Assembly: GCF_003217575.1 (NCBI RefSeq)
Contig: NZ_QJTC01000013.1
Span: 44,886 to 108,885, forward strand
DNA length: 64,000 nucleotides
Source: Xylophilus ampelinus
GTDB taxonomy: Bacteria > Pseudomonadota > Gammaproteobacteria > Burkholderiales > Burkholderiaceae_C
Direction of reading: 5' to 3'
Part shown: piece by piece, positions 20,146 to 28,231 of the stretch
Position numbering within the stretch: the first letter of the stretch is position 1
Layout of the letters: every line of letters begins with the position of its first letter
Translations under genes and position numbers: made by a program
The notes under the pieces: model-generated
What the model was told of the DNA's origin: nothing
Seen by the model: the letters and a program-made list of their open reading frames with translations, nothing else
Databases searched by the model: none

Positions 20146-20868
20146 ATGCCAGTCACCGCCGTCGACCTCGCAACGCTCGTCACAGCTATCGCCGGCCTCG
20201 CGACCGCAACAGTCGCGCTGTGGAATGTTCGCGAACTTCGCCTGATGCGCGAGGTGTCTAGTTCCCCGGTGCTGATCGCCGAGAACGACAGATTTGCCGC
20301 TCTCTGTGGAGGCACGGATGAGGCTTATCTACCTGCCGGCTACATACCCGCGGTGCCTCTCGCAAACTTTGGCAACGGTCCTGCGCTAGAGGCCCGCGCG
20401 GTCTGGGTGATCAAGGACGACGAACTGGTCCAAGTTCTTCGATCCTACGATCCCCATGACAACCACAAGATTGGATTTGAGAAGTCACCCTTTGCCGACG
20501 ATCCGTGCTTGCGTCTCTACTGGAATCACTTCGTCAAGCGTCAACTTCGGGAGGACCTGAACCCTATCGTACCTTTCAAGACAAACGAGAAGGTACGAGT
20601 CAAGCTTCCCCCGTACTATCTTCAGGCGTTTCACCTCTATGTCGCACTCGCAGTACATGCACGTAGCGACAGAAAGACGTACTTTCAGATCCGTCCCTTC
20701 CCGCCGGCCGCTCTCGAGATCTGCTATCGAGACCTTTCAAACGTGCAGATCCGCAAGAAGTACAAAGTCACTCTTGCGTATGAGCATAACGCGACCCACG
20801 CGCTGAACAATGACGACGCCTTTGCGTGCGCGCTGTACGTCTCTCCTCAAACCGACAATAATGCTTAA
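20146..20868 (+). CDS. Cassette gene 1: membrane-anchored protein of unknown function
   Basis: 240 residues. One N-terminal membrane segment (about residues 5-27, VDLATLVTAIAGLATATVALW) is followed by a cytoplasmic soluble domain with FGNGPALEARAVWVIKDDEL and YWNHFVKRQLREDLNPIVPF. I recognise no catalytic motif. The ATG lies 16 bp after the GTTAGGC core, and the TAA stop lies within the R'' core (GCTTAAC) of the first attC, as in typical cassettes. Lower GC than the chromosome. Function unknown. Confidence 0.75.
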   Translation: MPVTAVDLATLVTAIAGLATATVALWNVRELRLMREVSSSPVLIAENDRFAALCGGTDEAYLPAGYIPAVPLANFGNGPALEARAVWVIKDDELVQVLRSYDPHDNHKIGFEKSPFADDPCLRLYWNHFVKRQLREDLNPIVPFKTNEKVRVKLPPYYLQAFHLYVALAVHARSDRKTYFQIRPFPPAALEICYRDLSNVQIRKKYKVTLAYEHNATHALNNDDAFACALYVSPQTDNNA

Positions 20869-20939
20869 CCCTTCATCTAGCGGACGTGCCACGGCAGGCT
20901 TCGCCTGCCGCGTCGCGCCGCTTATGTCGAGCGTAAGCC
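20863..20939 (+). other. attC site 1, R' core degenerate
   Basis: R'' GCTTAAC (20863-20869) and a long stem (AGCGG..CCGCTT with GGCAGGC-TTCG-GCCTGCC inside). The right core reads GCGTAAGC where GTTAAGC is expected: one T of the GTT cleavage triplet is missing. The fold is intact, but recombination at this end may be impaired. Confidence 0.7.
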
Positions 20940-21134
20940 TTACGAGTATTTGGAATTTTGGGTTATCGAAATTCACGCCCACCGTCTGAAATTCATTCAG
21001 GCTCTCTTCAACGGTCATTGCACATGCTTAAGTCTTTGGTGTTTTCTGGCTCTGGCGTAGGGTGGGGCATGCGCGAGTAGCTCGCCTTTTCATAGCATTG
21101 CGGGTTTGTGCGGTTTTCCATTTTCAAGCGTCGC
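20940..21134 (+). other. Cassette 2: no convincing gene
   Basis: The roughly 195 bp between attC1 and attC2 contain no forward ORF with start and ribosome site. A reverse ORF (21018 downwards, MTVEESLNEFQTVGVNF...) runs through attC1 into cassette gene 1 and is not convincing. A non-coding or decayed cassette is most likely. Confidence 0.5.
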
Positions 21135-21194
21135 GTCTAACTCTGCGCTCAAGCGGACTTGCCTTCGGCAAGCTGCTTACCTTGGCCGTTAGAA
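21135..21194 (+). other. attC site 2
   Basis: 60-bp site: R'' GTCTAAC (21135-21141), arm TCAAGCGGACTTGCC, loop TTCG, GGCAAG..TGCTTA, and R' GTTAGAA (21188-21194). Its structure is that of a classic short (59-base-element) attC. Confidence 0.88.
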
Positions 21195-21209
21195 ATCTGA
21201 GGAGTAAAA

Positions 21210-21620
21210 ATGAAACAATGGACTATCGAAGTTGAAGAAGACGTAGCTAACGAACTCGAATATTCACTCGATCAGGGTGGCATGCTTGACGATGACGATA
21301 TTGATGAACTGCGGCGACTGGGTGTCGTCGTCGCACCTGGAGCGCAAAATCTATTAGAACATCTAGTAAGGCCTTCGGGTCAATTCAAAGTCCAGATATT
21401 CTCTGACGAACATCCGCCCCCTCATTTTTCTGTAACTTATTCCGGTGAAACCAATTGTTTTCGCATAGATGATTGCACTCCGATGTATCCACATTTGTTG
21501 GACAAGTATTATAAAAGAATTAGAAATTGGCATAGCAAAAATAAGCAGAATCTAATTGACACTTGGAACAACACACGCCCTACAGGCTGCACAGTTGGTG
21601 CTTATCGAACTCGCGTCTAA
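21210..21620 (+). CDS. Cassette gene 3: DUF4160-like protein
   Basis: 136 residues. The central segment FKVQIFSDEHPPPHFSVTYSGETNC and the C-terminal IRNWHSKNKQNLIDTWNN match the layout of the DUF4160 family (I..S.DH.PPHFHV....., then W...N...L...W). It has an acidic N-terminal extension with DDDDIDE. AGGAG precedes the ATG by 7 nt. The TAA stop is part of the R'' core of attC3. DUF4160 proteins are frequent cargo of mobile DNA, sometimes beside DUF2442; biochemical function is not established. Confidence 0.78.
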   Translation: MKQWTIEVEEDVANELEYSLDQGGMLDDDDIDELRRLGVVVAPGAQNLLEHLVRPSGQFKVQIFSDEHPPPHFSVTYSGETNCFRIDDCTPMYPHLLDKYYKRIRNWHSKNKQNLIDTWNNTRPTGCTVGAYRTRV

Positions 21621-21674
21621 CCTTCCAGTCAAGCGGACCCGCCTACGGCGGGCCGCTTACTTTGCCCGTTAGAT
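21615..21674 (+). other. attC site 3
   Basis: R'' GTCTAAC (21615-21621), TCAAGCGGACCCGCC-TACG-GGCGGG..CCGCTTA hairpin, R' GTTAGAT (21668-21674). Nearly the same fold and length as attC2, with different loop bases. Confidence 0.9.
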
Positions 21675-21833
21675 GAGCTGAAAATATTGAGGTGTAACCA
21701 ATGCCGGAATTAAAAAAAACGCCTGTTAGGTACTTCGCGAGACCAGGCGCCCGTAAGCTGGGTTATTCAGCAAACTGGATCTTATCTAATTGGTGAATTA
21801 TTTGGCGGAAGTTATTACCGCGATTGCCTGAAA

Positions 21834-22499
21834 ATGGCAAAAGCTATGGCCCCTCAGCATCGACCGGCTTTGACCGCCATCCACAACGCCCGTAATTCCG
21901 ACGACGTCGATTTAGAGCGCATGGTTGCCAATCTGGAAGATATCAGTCGCTGGGCTGCAGAAGTTGAATCGGAAGATTTTCACATCGTTAATTCACATGC
22001 TTTCATCACATTGTGGGCTGCCCAAGAGGCGGGAATAGAAAACATATTAGCTGAAATCATTCGAACTTCCCATTATGCAGCCCAAATTTCAAGCAGCAAG
22101 TTTCCAGCAGACAGATACCCATTTTCAGATTGGCCCTGGTCCGAATCCATCTGCATCGAGATTGCTCAGAAACTGGATACAAAAGCAAAAAACGCCACAA
22201 AAGAAGGCGGTGATGATATAGCCGAGCGAATAGTGGCACTCTTTTCATGGTTTGATTTAGACGTTAAAACCGATGACTCTATCGCCAACAAATACAATGA
22301 GGCTTCAATGGTCAGAAACGTAATTCTGCATCGATACGGGCACCTCAATTCTCGAAATGTCGAAAAATTTCCGGAATTATCTCAGTGGATCGGCGAGATT
22401 TTGCCAATTACTACCGAACGTCTTAATAGCTACTACCATGCCGTAACGACGACGCATTTGGCGATCGCGCAAGCCGTATGGTCCAGCCAATATAAATAG
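21834..22499 (+). CDS. Cassette gene 4: HEPN-motif protein, probable RNase fold
   Basis: 221 residues, helical. Arg161-Asn-x3-His166 (MVRNVILHRYGHL) is the RNxxxH signature of HEPN ribonucleases. An upstream helix HAFITLWAAQEAGIENILAEII has the aromatic and acidic pattern common in HEPN proteins. HEPN domains act in toxin-antitoxin, abortive-infection and other RNA-targeting defences. A better start with a ribosome site (GAGGTG) exists at ATG 21701. It is separated from this frame by a run of eight A (21712-21719), and removing one A would add about 44 residues, MPELKKRLLGTSRDQ... to LKMAKAM. The gene is therefore either frameshifted, decoded by slippage, or translated from 21834. No antitoxin-like partner is seen in the cassette. 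Confidence 0.6.
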   Translation: MAKAMAPQHRPALTAIHNARNSDDVDLERMVANLEDISRWAAEVESEDFHIVNSHAFITLWAAQEAGIENILAEIIRTSHYAAQISSSKFPADRYPFSDWPWSESICIEIAQKLDTKAKNATKEGGDDIAERIVALFSWFDLDVKTDDSIANKYNEASMVRNVILHRYGHLNSRNVEKFPELSQWIGEILPITTERLNSYYHAVTTTHLAIAQAVWSSQYK

Positions 22500-22584
22500 G
22501 CTGCGCCTGTTTGCTAGCCCGCCGTTGCAGTTGTAGCTTATGCTTTAATAGCTTAGTGAGGTCTTTCCCCGATCGGGGGCTCAG

Positions 22585-22641
22585 TTCTAACTCGGCGTTG
22601 CAGTGGACGCCTTGGGCGCTCACTGAACTTGTTCGTTAGAG
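22585..22641 (+). other. attC site 4
   Basis: R'' TTCTAAC (22585-22591), stem CAGTGGACGCC-TTGG-GGCGCTCACTG, R' GTTAGAG (22635-22641). It lies 85 bp after the HEPN gene stop. Confidence 0.82.
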
Positions 22642-22706
22642 ATCAAGTCACTCACGTTGCGATACAAATCAGGTAATGCGAAATTAATTCTAAGGAGAAC
22701 TTTGAT

Positions 22707-22928
22707 ATGAATTCCAACGACGACCATCGCATGCGCGAAGAAGCCAGGCGACAGGACGAGATTCGGCGCGACGAGGAGCGGCGACGCGAAGATGCGCGTA
22801 GAGACGAGGAAAAGCGGCGAGATGAAGAACGCCGTGATGAAGCCCGCAGACAGGAAGAAAAGCGGCGCGATGACGAACGGCGCCGCGATGAGCAGAGAAG
22901 GGCTGACGAAGCCGCGAGGCGTCGTTGA
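22707..22928 (+). CDS. Cassette gene 5a: highly charged single-helix protein
   Basis: 73 residues made almost entirely of Arg, Glu, Asp, Lys and Ala in a repeating (R/E/D)-rich pattern after MNSNDDHRMREEARR, predicted to be one long charged alpha helix. AAGGAG lies upstream of the ATG. The opposite strand reads as a hydrophobic ORF only because GAR/CGY codons reverse to hydrophobic codons. A GTTAGGC sequence overlaps the region just after the stop (22930-22936), possibly a chance R' core. Function unknown. Confidence 0.6.
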   Translation: MNSNDDHRMREEARRQDEIRRDEERRREDARRDEEKRRDEERRDEARRQEEKRRDDERRRDEQRRADEAARRR

Positions 22929-22950
22929 TGTTAGGCACGGTTCGAGCGCA

Positions 22951-23202
22951 GTGATCTCTCGGCACAAAAACCATGTCGTAATTGCCTCCACTCTAATTTG
23001 GGTGCCGCTCGCAATTGGCGGTGCAGCTGCAGGCGGAGCCGCCGGACTAGGTTCTGGGGACTATAGAATTTTCAAACTGCAGCGCAAGATCAGCGACACC
23101 GACGAGGGTGTTGAAGTCCATTTCACGAACGCCGATGCGAAAATTATTGAAGAATTTATATATCGCTTGAGCAAGAAACCGACATCGAATGCAGAAGCCT
23201 AA
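22951..23202 (+). CDS. Cassette gene 5b: small glycine-zipper protein
   Basis: 83 residues from GTG 22951. A hydrophobic stretch VVIASTLIWVPLAIGGAAAGG resembles a glycine-zipper membrane segment. A soluble tail, GDYRIFKLQRKISDTDEGVEVHFTNADAKIIEEFIYRL, follows. The start is uncertain because the frame stays open upstream into gene 5a. The TAA stop lies within the R'' core (GCCTAAC) of attC5. No function recognised. Confidence 0.5.
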   Translation: MISRHKNHVVIASTLIWVPLAIGGAAAGGAAGLGSGDYRIFKLQRKISDTDEGVEVHFTNADAKIIEEFIYRLSKKPTSNAEA

Positions 23203-23254
23203 CCTAGCGTTGAAGGAAAACGGCTCCGCCGCCGCTTAACTTCGTTTGTTAAGC
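23197..23254 (+). other. attC site 5, last site of the array
   Basis: R'' GCCTAAC (23197-23203), paired arms GTTGAAG and CTTAAC around CGGC-TCC-GCCG, R' GTTAAGC (23248-23254). After it, 98 bp lead to the fmdB stop. They contain an 8-bp inverted repeat (CAGCCGTC 23311-23318, GACGGCTG 23340-23347) that may act as a termination hairpin. Confidence 0.8.
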
Positions 23255-23352
23255 GTCCAATGCGAATAGGGAAAACGTCGGCGTAGGGTAGCGGTGCACG
23301 ACCGATAAACCAGCCGTCAGCATGTGCTGGCGTAACTCCGACGGCTGCCACC

Positions 23353-23715
23353 TCAATGGCTGATCATCCAGGGCCTTTTCGTAGGAAACGCCTTCGCCCC
23401 ATTAGCCCCCGTCACCGTAGCCCCCCGCTTCCCCGCCGCAGTACTGCAGCACCCGCACCCCGCAGGATGCCGCATCCGCCCATAACTCCCCTGCTCGGTA
23501 TTGCGGGACGACCGCGGCGCATGCTGCGCCCGCTCGTTGGTGTCGAACGCGCGGCGCTGGTCGGGGCTGATGCAGGCCAGCCGTGGGGCGCTGGCGAACA
23601 CGCGGGGGGATGCCGCGCTGCAGCCGGGGCAGGCGGCGGGCTCGTTGCGCAGGGCCAGGCTGCGAATGGCGTCGAAGCCGCCGCAGGCGGCGCACTGGTA
23701 GTCGTAGGTGGGCAT
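23353..23715 (-). CDS. fmdB: FmdB-family zinc-ribbon protein
   Basis: 120 residues. MPTYDYQCAACG....LALRNEPAACPGC is the FmdB zinc ribbon (two CxxC pairs). A second Cys/His-rich tail, HPAGCGCCSTA, lies near residue 98. It starts 38 bp after the formamidase stop and on the same strand, as in methylotroph fmdAB. FmdB is thought to regulate or help mature the amidase. It is the last gene before the cassette array, which begins only 98 bp beyond its stop. Confidence 0.9.
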   Translation of the reverse strand: MPTYDYQCAACGGFDAIRSLALRNEPAACPGCSAASPRVFASAPRLACISPDQRRAFDTNERAQHAPRSSRNTEQGSYGRMRHPAGCGCCSTAAGKRGATVTGANGAKAFPTKRPWMISH

Positions 23716-23753
23716 GGTGCGGGGCTTCTCTTGCTTCGTGCGTTGCTGCGGGG

Positions 23754-24980
23754 TCAGACCAAGTCGTGCGAGAGCGGCATCTGGATGCTGCCGTCGATGA
23801 ACTTGGTCGGGCCGTCGGCGTTCGGGTTGATATCGAAGTCGAAAATACCGGTGGGCAGCCACAGCGTGGCGCACGAATTGGGCACATCGACCACGCCGCT
23901 GATGTGGCCCTGGACCGGGGCGGTACCCAGGATGGAATAGGCCTGCGCGCCGCTGTAGCCGAACTTCTTCAAGTACTCGATCGCGTTCAGGCAGGCCTGG
24001 CGGTACGCGACGTTCACGTCCAGGTAGTACTGCTTGCCTGCCTCGTCGACCGAGATGCCTTCGAAGATCAGATAGTCGTTGTACTGGGGCGCGATCACGC
24101 TGGGCTTGAAGATCGGGTTCTTGATGCCGTACTTGGCCATGCCGCCCTTGATCAGGGTCACCTTCATGTGCACCCAGCCGGCCATCTCGATGGCGCCGCA
24201 GAAGGTGATTTCGCCGTCGCCCTGGCTGAAGTGCAGGTCGCCGACCGACAGGCCCGCGCCGTCCACGTAGACGGGGAAGAACACCTTCGATCCGCGCGAC
24301 AAATCCTTGATGTCGCAGTTGCCGCCGTGCTCGCGCGGCGGCACGGTGCGGGCGCCTTCCGCGGCCGCCCTGTCGCGGGCCTCGCCCTTCAGGCGGCCCA
24401 TGTGGGCGGTGCCGGCCGAGGGCGGGTTGGCCAGGCCGGCGGTGGGGTCGGTGTCGATCAGCTTCTGCTCGCGCTCGTTCCACAGGTCCAGCATCTTCTT
24501 GTCGGGCAGGCAGCCGATCAAACCGGGGTGGATCAGTCCGGCGAAGTTGACGCCCGGGATGTGGCGCGAGCTGGTGAACATGCCCTTGAAGTCCCAGATC
24601 GATTTCTGCGCTTCGGGGAAATGCTCGGTCAAGAAGCCGCCGCCGTTCTTCTTGCTGAAGAAGCCGTTGAAGCCCCACAGGCTGTCCTGCTTGGCCCCGA
24701 TGTCGAGCAGATCGACCACCAGCAAATCGCCCGGCTCCGCGCCCTTCACGCCCACCGGGCCCGAGAGGTAATGGACCGTGGTCAGGTCGATGTCGCGCAC
24801 GTCGTCGGCGCTGTCGTTGTTCTTGATGAAGCCGCCGGTCCAGTCGAAGGTTTCCAGGATGAAATCGTCGCCCGGGTTCACCCAGCAGGCCATCGGAATG
24901 TCCGGGTGCCAGCGGTTGTGGATGTTCTCGTTCTCGGTGGGCGATTTCGTCAAATCGACCTTGATGAGGGTGTCGGTCAC
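23754..24980 (-). CDS. fmdA: Formamidase/acetamidase
   Basis: 408 residues (Methylophilus FmdA 407). It hydrolyses formamide, and often acetamide, to ammonium and the acid. Family blocks are NIHNRWHPDIPM, FDWTGGFIKNNDSADDVRDIDL, HYLSGPVGVKGAEPGDLLVVDLLDIG, GLIHPGLIGCLP, REHGGNCDIKDLSRGSKVFFPVYV and LHFSQGDGEITFCGAIEM. The start is GTG 24978-24980, preceded by AAAGGAG at good spacing; the in-frame upstream extension is repeat-derived. It is downstream of urtABCDE and upstream of fmdB, a complete amide uptake-and-hydrolysis operon. Confidence 0.96.
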   Translation of the reverse strand: MTDTLIKVDLTKSPTENENIHNRWHPDIPMACWVNPGDDFILETFDWTGGFIKNNDSADDVRDIDLTTVHYLSGPVGVKGAEPGDLLVVDLLDIGAKQDSLWGFNGFFSKKNGGGFLTEHFPEAQKSIWDFKGMFTSSRHIPGVNFAGLIHPGLIGCLPDKKMLDLWNEREQKLIDTDPTAGLANPPSAGTAHMGRLKGEARDRAAAEGARTVPPREHGGNCDIKDLSRGSKVFFPVYVDGAGLSVGDLHFSQGDGEITFCGAIEMAGWVHMKVTLIKGGMAKYGIKNPIFKPSVIAPQYNDYLIFEGISVDEAGKQYYLDVNVAYRQACLNAIEYLKKFGYSGAQAYSILGTAPVQGHISGVVDVPNSCATLWLPTGIFDFDINPNADGPTKFIDGSIQMPLSHDLV

Positions 24981-25059
24981 GGCGGGCTCCTTTGGGGGTT
25001 GAATGGAAACGTGAAACGTGCAGGCGCGGTTAGCGACGGGAAGCGGCACTCTCCGCGAA

Positions 25060-25147
25060 ACACCGCGGAACCGGCTTTGCCGGGCCGCCGGTGTTGCCCC
25101 CGGCAGGGGGTTGGCGGCCACACGCAGTGGGCAAGCCTGGGGGCGAG
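25060..25147 (-). repeat. GC-rich interspersed repeat, copy A
   Basis: ACCGCGGAACCGGCTTTGCC... followed by CCCCCGGCAGGGGG and GGCCACACGCAGTGGGCAAG, between urtE and fmdA. Copy B at 28136-28223 matches over about 88 bp with a few substitutions. Copy C, inside recQ at 52042-52112, keeps the CCCCC-N3-GGGGG and CACACG-AGTGG-CAAGCC parts. Confidence 0.75.
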
Positions 25148-25156
25148 CTCATAGCT

Positions 25157-25846
25157 TCAGACCGATAGGTACGACTTGATTCGCTGCTGGTCGGTGTTGG
25201 CGCGGGTGGTCTCGTGCACCAGGCGGCCGCCCTCGATGACGAACAGCCGGTCGGCCACGTCCATCGCGAAGCTCAGCACCTGCTCCGAGACGACGATGGT
25301 CAGCTTGCGCATCTTGCGGATCTCGTTCAGGGCCTTTGCGATGTCCTTGATGATCGAGGGCTGGATGCCCTCGGTGGGCTCGTCGAGCAGCAGGACTTTC
25401 GGATCGGTGACCAATGCGCGGGCGATGGCCAGCTGCTGCTGCTGCCCGCCGGACAGGTTGCCGCCCTTGCGCCGGCGCATGTCCCACAGCACCGGGAACA
25501 GCGCGAAGATTTCTTCGGGAATGATCTTGTGCTTGGCGTTCTCCAGGCCGGTCTGGATGTTCTCCTCGACCGTCAGCGTGGGGAAGATCATCCGGCCCTG
25601 GGGCACGTAGGCGATGCCCTTGGCGACGCGGCGGAAGCTCTCGTCCTTCGACACGTCCTGGCCCGCCACCTCGATGCGGCCGCTCTTGGTGGGCAGCACG
25701 CCCATCAGGCTCTTGAACAGCGTGGTCTTGCCCATGCCGTTGCGGCCCATGATGGCGACGGTCTCGTTGGCGTTGCCTTCGAACGAGATGCCGTGCAGTG
25801 CCTCGCTCTGGCCGTAGGCGACGTGGAGGTCTGTGACTTTCAGCAT
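25157..25846 (-). CDS. urtE: Amide/urea ABC transporter ATPase, UrtE-like
   Basis: 229 residues. Walker A GRNGMGKTT, Q-loop YVPQGRMIFP, signature LSGGQQQQ and Walker B VLLLDEP, followed by TEGIQPSIIKDI, typical of UrtE/LivF-type ATPases. It starts at ATG 25844-25846 with AGGAG upstream. It is the last transporter gene before fmdA; a 214-bp gap with an inverted repeat separates it from urtD. The substrate is inferred from fmdA linkage to be short-chain amides, although urea cannot be excluded. Confidence 0.93.
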   Translation of the reverse strand: MLKVTDLHVAYGQSEALHGISFEGNANETVAIMGRNGMGKTTLFKSLMGVLPTKSGRIEVAGQDVSKDESFRRVAKGIAYVPQGRMIFPTLTVEENIQTGLENAKHKIIPEEIFALFPVLWDMRRRKGGNLSGGQQQQLAIARALVTDPKVLLLDEPTEGIQPSIIKDIAKALNEIRKMRKLTIVVSEQVLSFAMDVADRLFVIEGGRLVHETTRANTDQQRIKSYLSV

Positions 25847-25915
25847 GGGCGGGCTCCTGTCGCTGGGTGGTGGTGCGTTTGGGCGCGCTGGGCGGGTGCG
25901 GGAGCCGTGATCGCC

Positions 25916-25983
25916 GGGTGGTCCCCTCCGCGAATGTCCCCCGGCCTGCGGCCTCCTCCTTGATTTCGCTGCGGGGACCACCC
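25916..25983. repeat. Inverted repeat between urtD and urtE
   Basis: GGGTGGTCCCC (25916-25926) and GGGGACCACCC (25973-25983), perfect over 11 bp around a 46-bp GC-rich loop. It could attenuate the transcript or mark a small interspersed element. Confidence 0.6.
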
Positions 25984-26059
25984 GACACTCCCGGCTCTGG
26001 CGCGCGGGCGCTCTGCGGGGCATTCGGGTCGTGTGGGCTGTTGCGAGGTCGCTGCCATG

Positions 26060-26803
<744 letters not shown>

Positions 26804-26871
26804 GGGGCGGTCCTGCGGGTGGCGGAATGGGTGGCGTGTCGGCGCGTGCGGTGTTGCGGCGGGCCCGGGTC

Positions 26872-28086
26872 TCAGACGCCCTGGCTACGCACGCCGTCGG
26901 ACAGGGTCGGGGCCGATGCGGCGGGAGCAGCCGGCTTGGCGGGCGCATCCGGCCCGCGGGTTGCGGAGTCCGCCGCAGAGGCCGTGCGTGCGGCACCGCC
27001 GCGGCCACCACGGCGGTTTTTCCAGCGGGGCACCACGTGCTCTTCCCACACGCCGGCCAGGCCCATCGGGAACGCCATCGTCACGCCGATGAACAGGCCC
27101 GCCATCAGGAACAGCCACAGGTCGGGGAAGCTCTCCGAGAAGTAGGTCTTGCCGGCGTTGACCAGCAGGGTGCCGTACACCGCGCCGACCAGGCTCATGC
27201 GGCCGCCGACGGCGGCGTAGATCACCATCTCGATCGAGGGCACGATGCCGACGAAGCTGGGCGACATGAAGCCCACCTGCAGGGTGAACAGCGCGCCGCC
27301 GATGCCCGAGAGCGCGGCCGCCAGGCAGAAGGTGAAGACCTTGAAGTTGGCGACGTCGTAGCCCGAGAAGCGCACCCGGTCTTCCTTGTCGCGCATCGCC
27401 AGCAGCAGGGTGCCGAACTTGCTGGTCTGGATCCAGCGGCAGAGCAGCATCGCGCCGATCAAGAGGCCGACGCAGACGTAGTAGAGGATGTACTTGGCGC
27501 TGTCGGTGCGGGTGTCCCAGCCCAGGATCGTCTTCAGGTCGGTCATGCCGTTGACGCCGCCGGTGTAGCCCTGTTGGCCGATGATCAGCACGGTGACGAT
27601 CAGCGCCACCGCCTGGGTGATGATGGCGAAGTACACGCCGCCCACTCGGCGCTTGAACATCGCGTAACTCACGATCCAGGCCAGCAGCGTGGGCACCACG
27701 ATCACCGCGGCCAGGGAGAACGGCAGGCTCTTGAACGGCACCCAGAAGTGGGGGAGCTCGGTGATCTGGTTCCAATCCATGAAGTCGGGGATGCCGGGGG
27801 TCGACTGGATCTTGGTGGTCTCGGGGTCGGAGGCTTCCAGCTTCAGGAACATGGCCATCGCGTAGCCGCCCAGGCCGAAGAACACGCCCTGCCCCAGGCT
27901 CAGCACGCCGCCGTAGCCCCACACCATCACCAGGCCGATGGCGACGAAGGCGTAGCTCAGGTACTTGCCCACCAGGTTGAGCCGGAAGATGTCGAGCGAC
28001 AGCGGCAGCACCACCGCCAGCAGCACGGTCAGGATGAGCATGCTGGCGAGCTGGTAGCGCAGGATCCAGGATTTGACGAGGTTCAT
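26872..28086 (-). CDS. urtC: Amide/urea ABC transporter permease, UrtC-like
   Basis: 404 residues of the branched-chain amino-acid permease superfamily (LivM/UrtC). About ten hydrophobic segments span residues 12-360, with WGYGGVLSLGQGVFFGLGGYAMAMF, the conserved ATPase-contact loop, and a Pro/Ala-rich cytoplasmic tail after PRWKNRRGGRG. The start is ATG 28084-28086; the upstream open frame is repeat-derived. It lies between urtB and urtD in the operon. Confidence 0.94.
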   Translation of the reverse strand: MNLVKSWILRYQLASMLILTVLLAVVLPLSLDIFRLNLVGKYLSYAFVAIGLVMVWGYGGVLSLGQGVFFGLGGYAMAMFLKLEASDPETTKIQSTPGIPDFMDWNQITELPHFWVPFKSLPFSLAAVIVVPTLLAWIVSYAMFKRRVGGVYFAIITQAVALIVTVLIIGQQGYTGGVNGMTDLKTILGWDTRTDSAKYILYYVCVGLLIGAMLLCRWIQTSKFGTLLLAMRDKEDRVRFSGYDVANFKVFTFCLAAALSGIGGALFTLQVGFMSPSFVGIVPSIEMVIYAAVGGRMSLVGAVYGTLLVNAGKTYFSESFPDLWLFLMAGLFIGVTMAFPMGLAGVWEEHVVPRWKNRRGGRGGAARTASAADSATRGPDAPAKPAAPAASAPTLSDGVRSQGV

Positions 28087-28135
28087 GCAGGACTCCGGAG
28101 CGACGCGGGCGCAGGGACGGTTTCGAACTTCCAGG

Positions 28136-28223
28136 AACACCGTGGAACCGGCTTCGCCGGGCCACCGGTGTTGCCCCCGGCGAGGGGGTCGGCGGCCACA
28201 CGCAGTGGACAAGCCTGGGGGAG
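28136..28223 (-). repeat. GC-rich interspersed repeat, copy B
   Basis: Close copy of 25060-25147 in the gap between urtB and urtC, in the same orientation relative to the operon. It contains CCCCCGGCGAGGGGG and GGCCACACGCAGTGGACAAG. Confidence 0.75.
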
Positions 28224-28231
28224 AGCGGCTT

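Larger units (their letters stand above)
20124..23254 (+). mobile_element. Integron-like cassette array without integrase (CALIN-like)
   Basis: Five hairpin-forming sites with the R''..R' core layout of integron attC sites (20863, 21135, 21615, 22585, 23197) follow a GTTAGGC core at 20124-20130. Genes between them all read in the same direction, and three of the ORFs end exactly inside the R'' core of the following site, a hallmark of gene cassettes. Base composition is clearly lower in GC than the flanking housekeeping DNA. No integrase gene is in the window, so this fits a cluster of attC sites lacking an integrase, or the distal part of an array. It interrupts the region between icd and fmdB. 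Confidence 0.8.

Noticed and set aside
20737..21018. A 93-residue minus-strand gene in cassette 2
   Set aside because: It runs through attC1 and the end of cassette gene 1, has no ribosome site, and opposes the direction of all other cassettes.
22620..22991. A 123-residue hydrophobic membrane protein on the minus strand
   Set aside because: It is the mirror of the Arg/Glu-rich gene 22707-22928: GAR and CGN codons reverse to Leu, Phe, Ser and Ala codons. It runs across an attC site and lacks a ribosome site.
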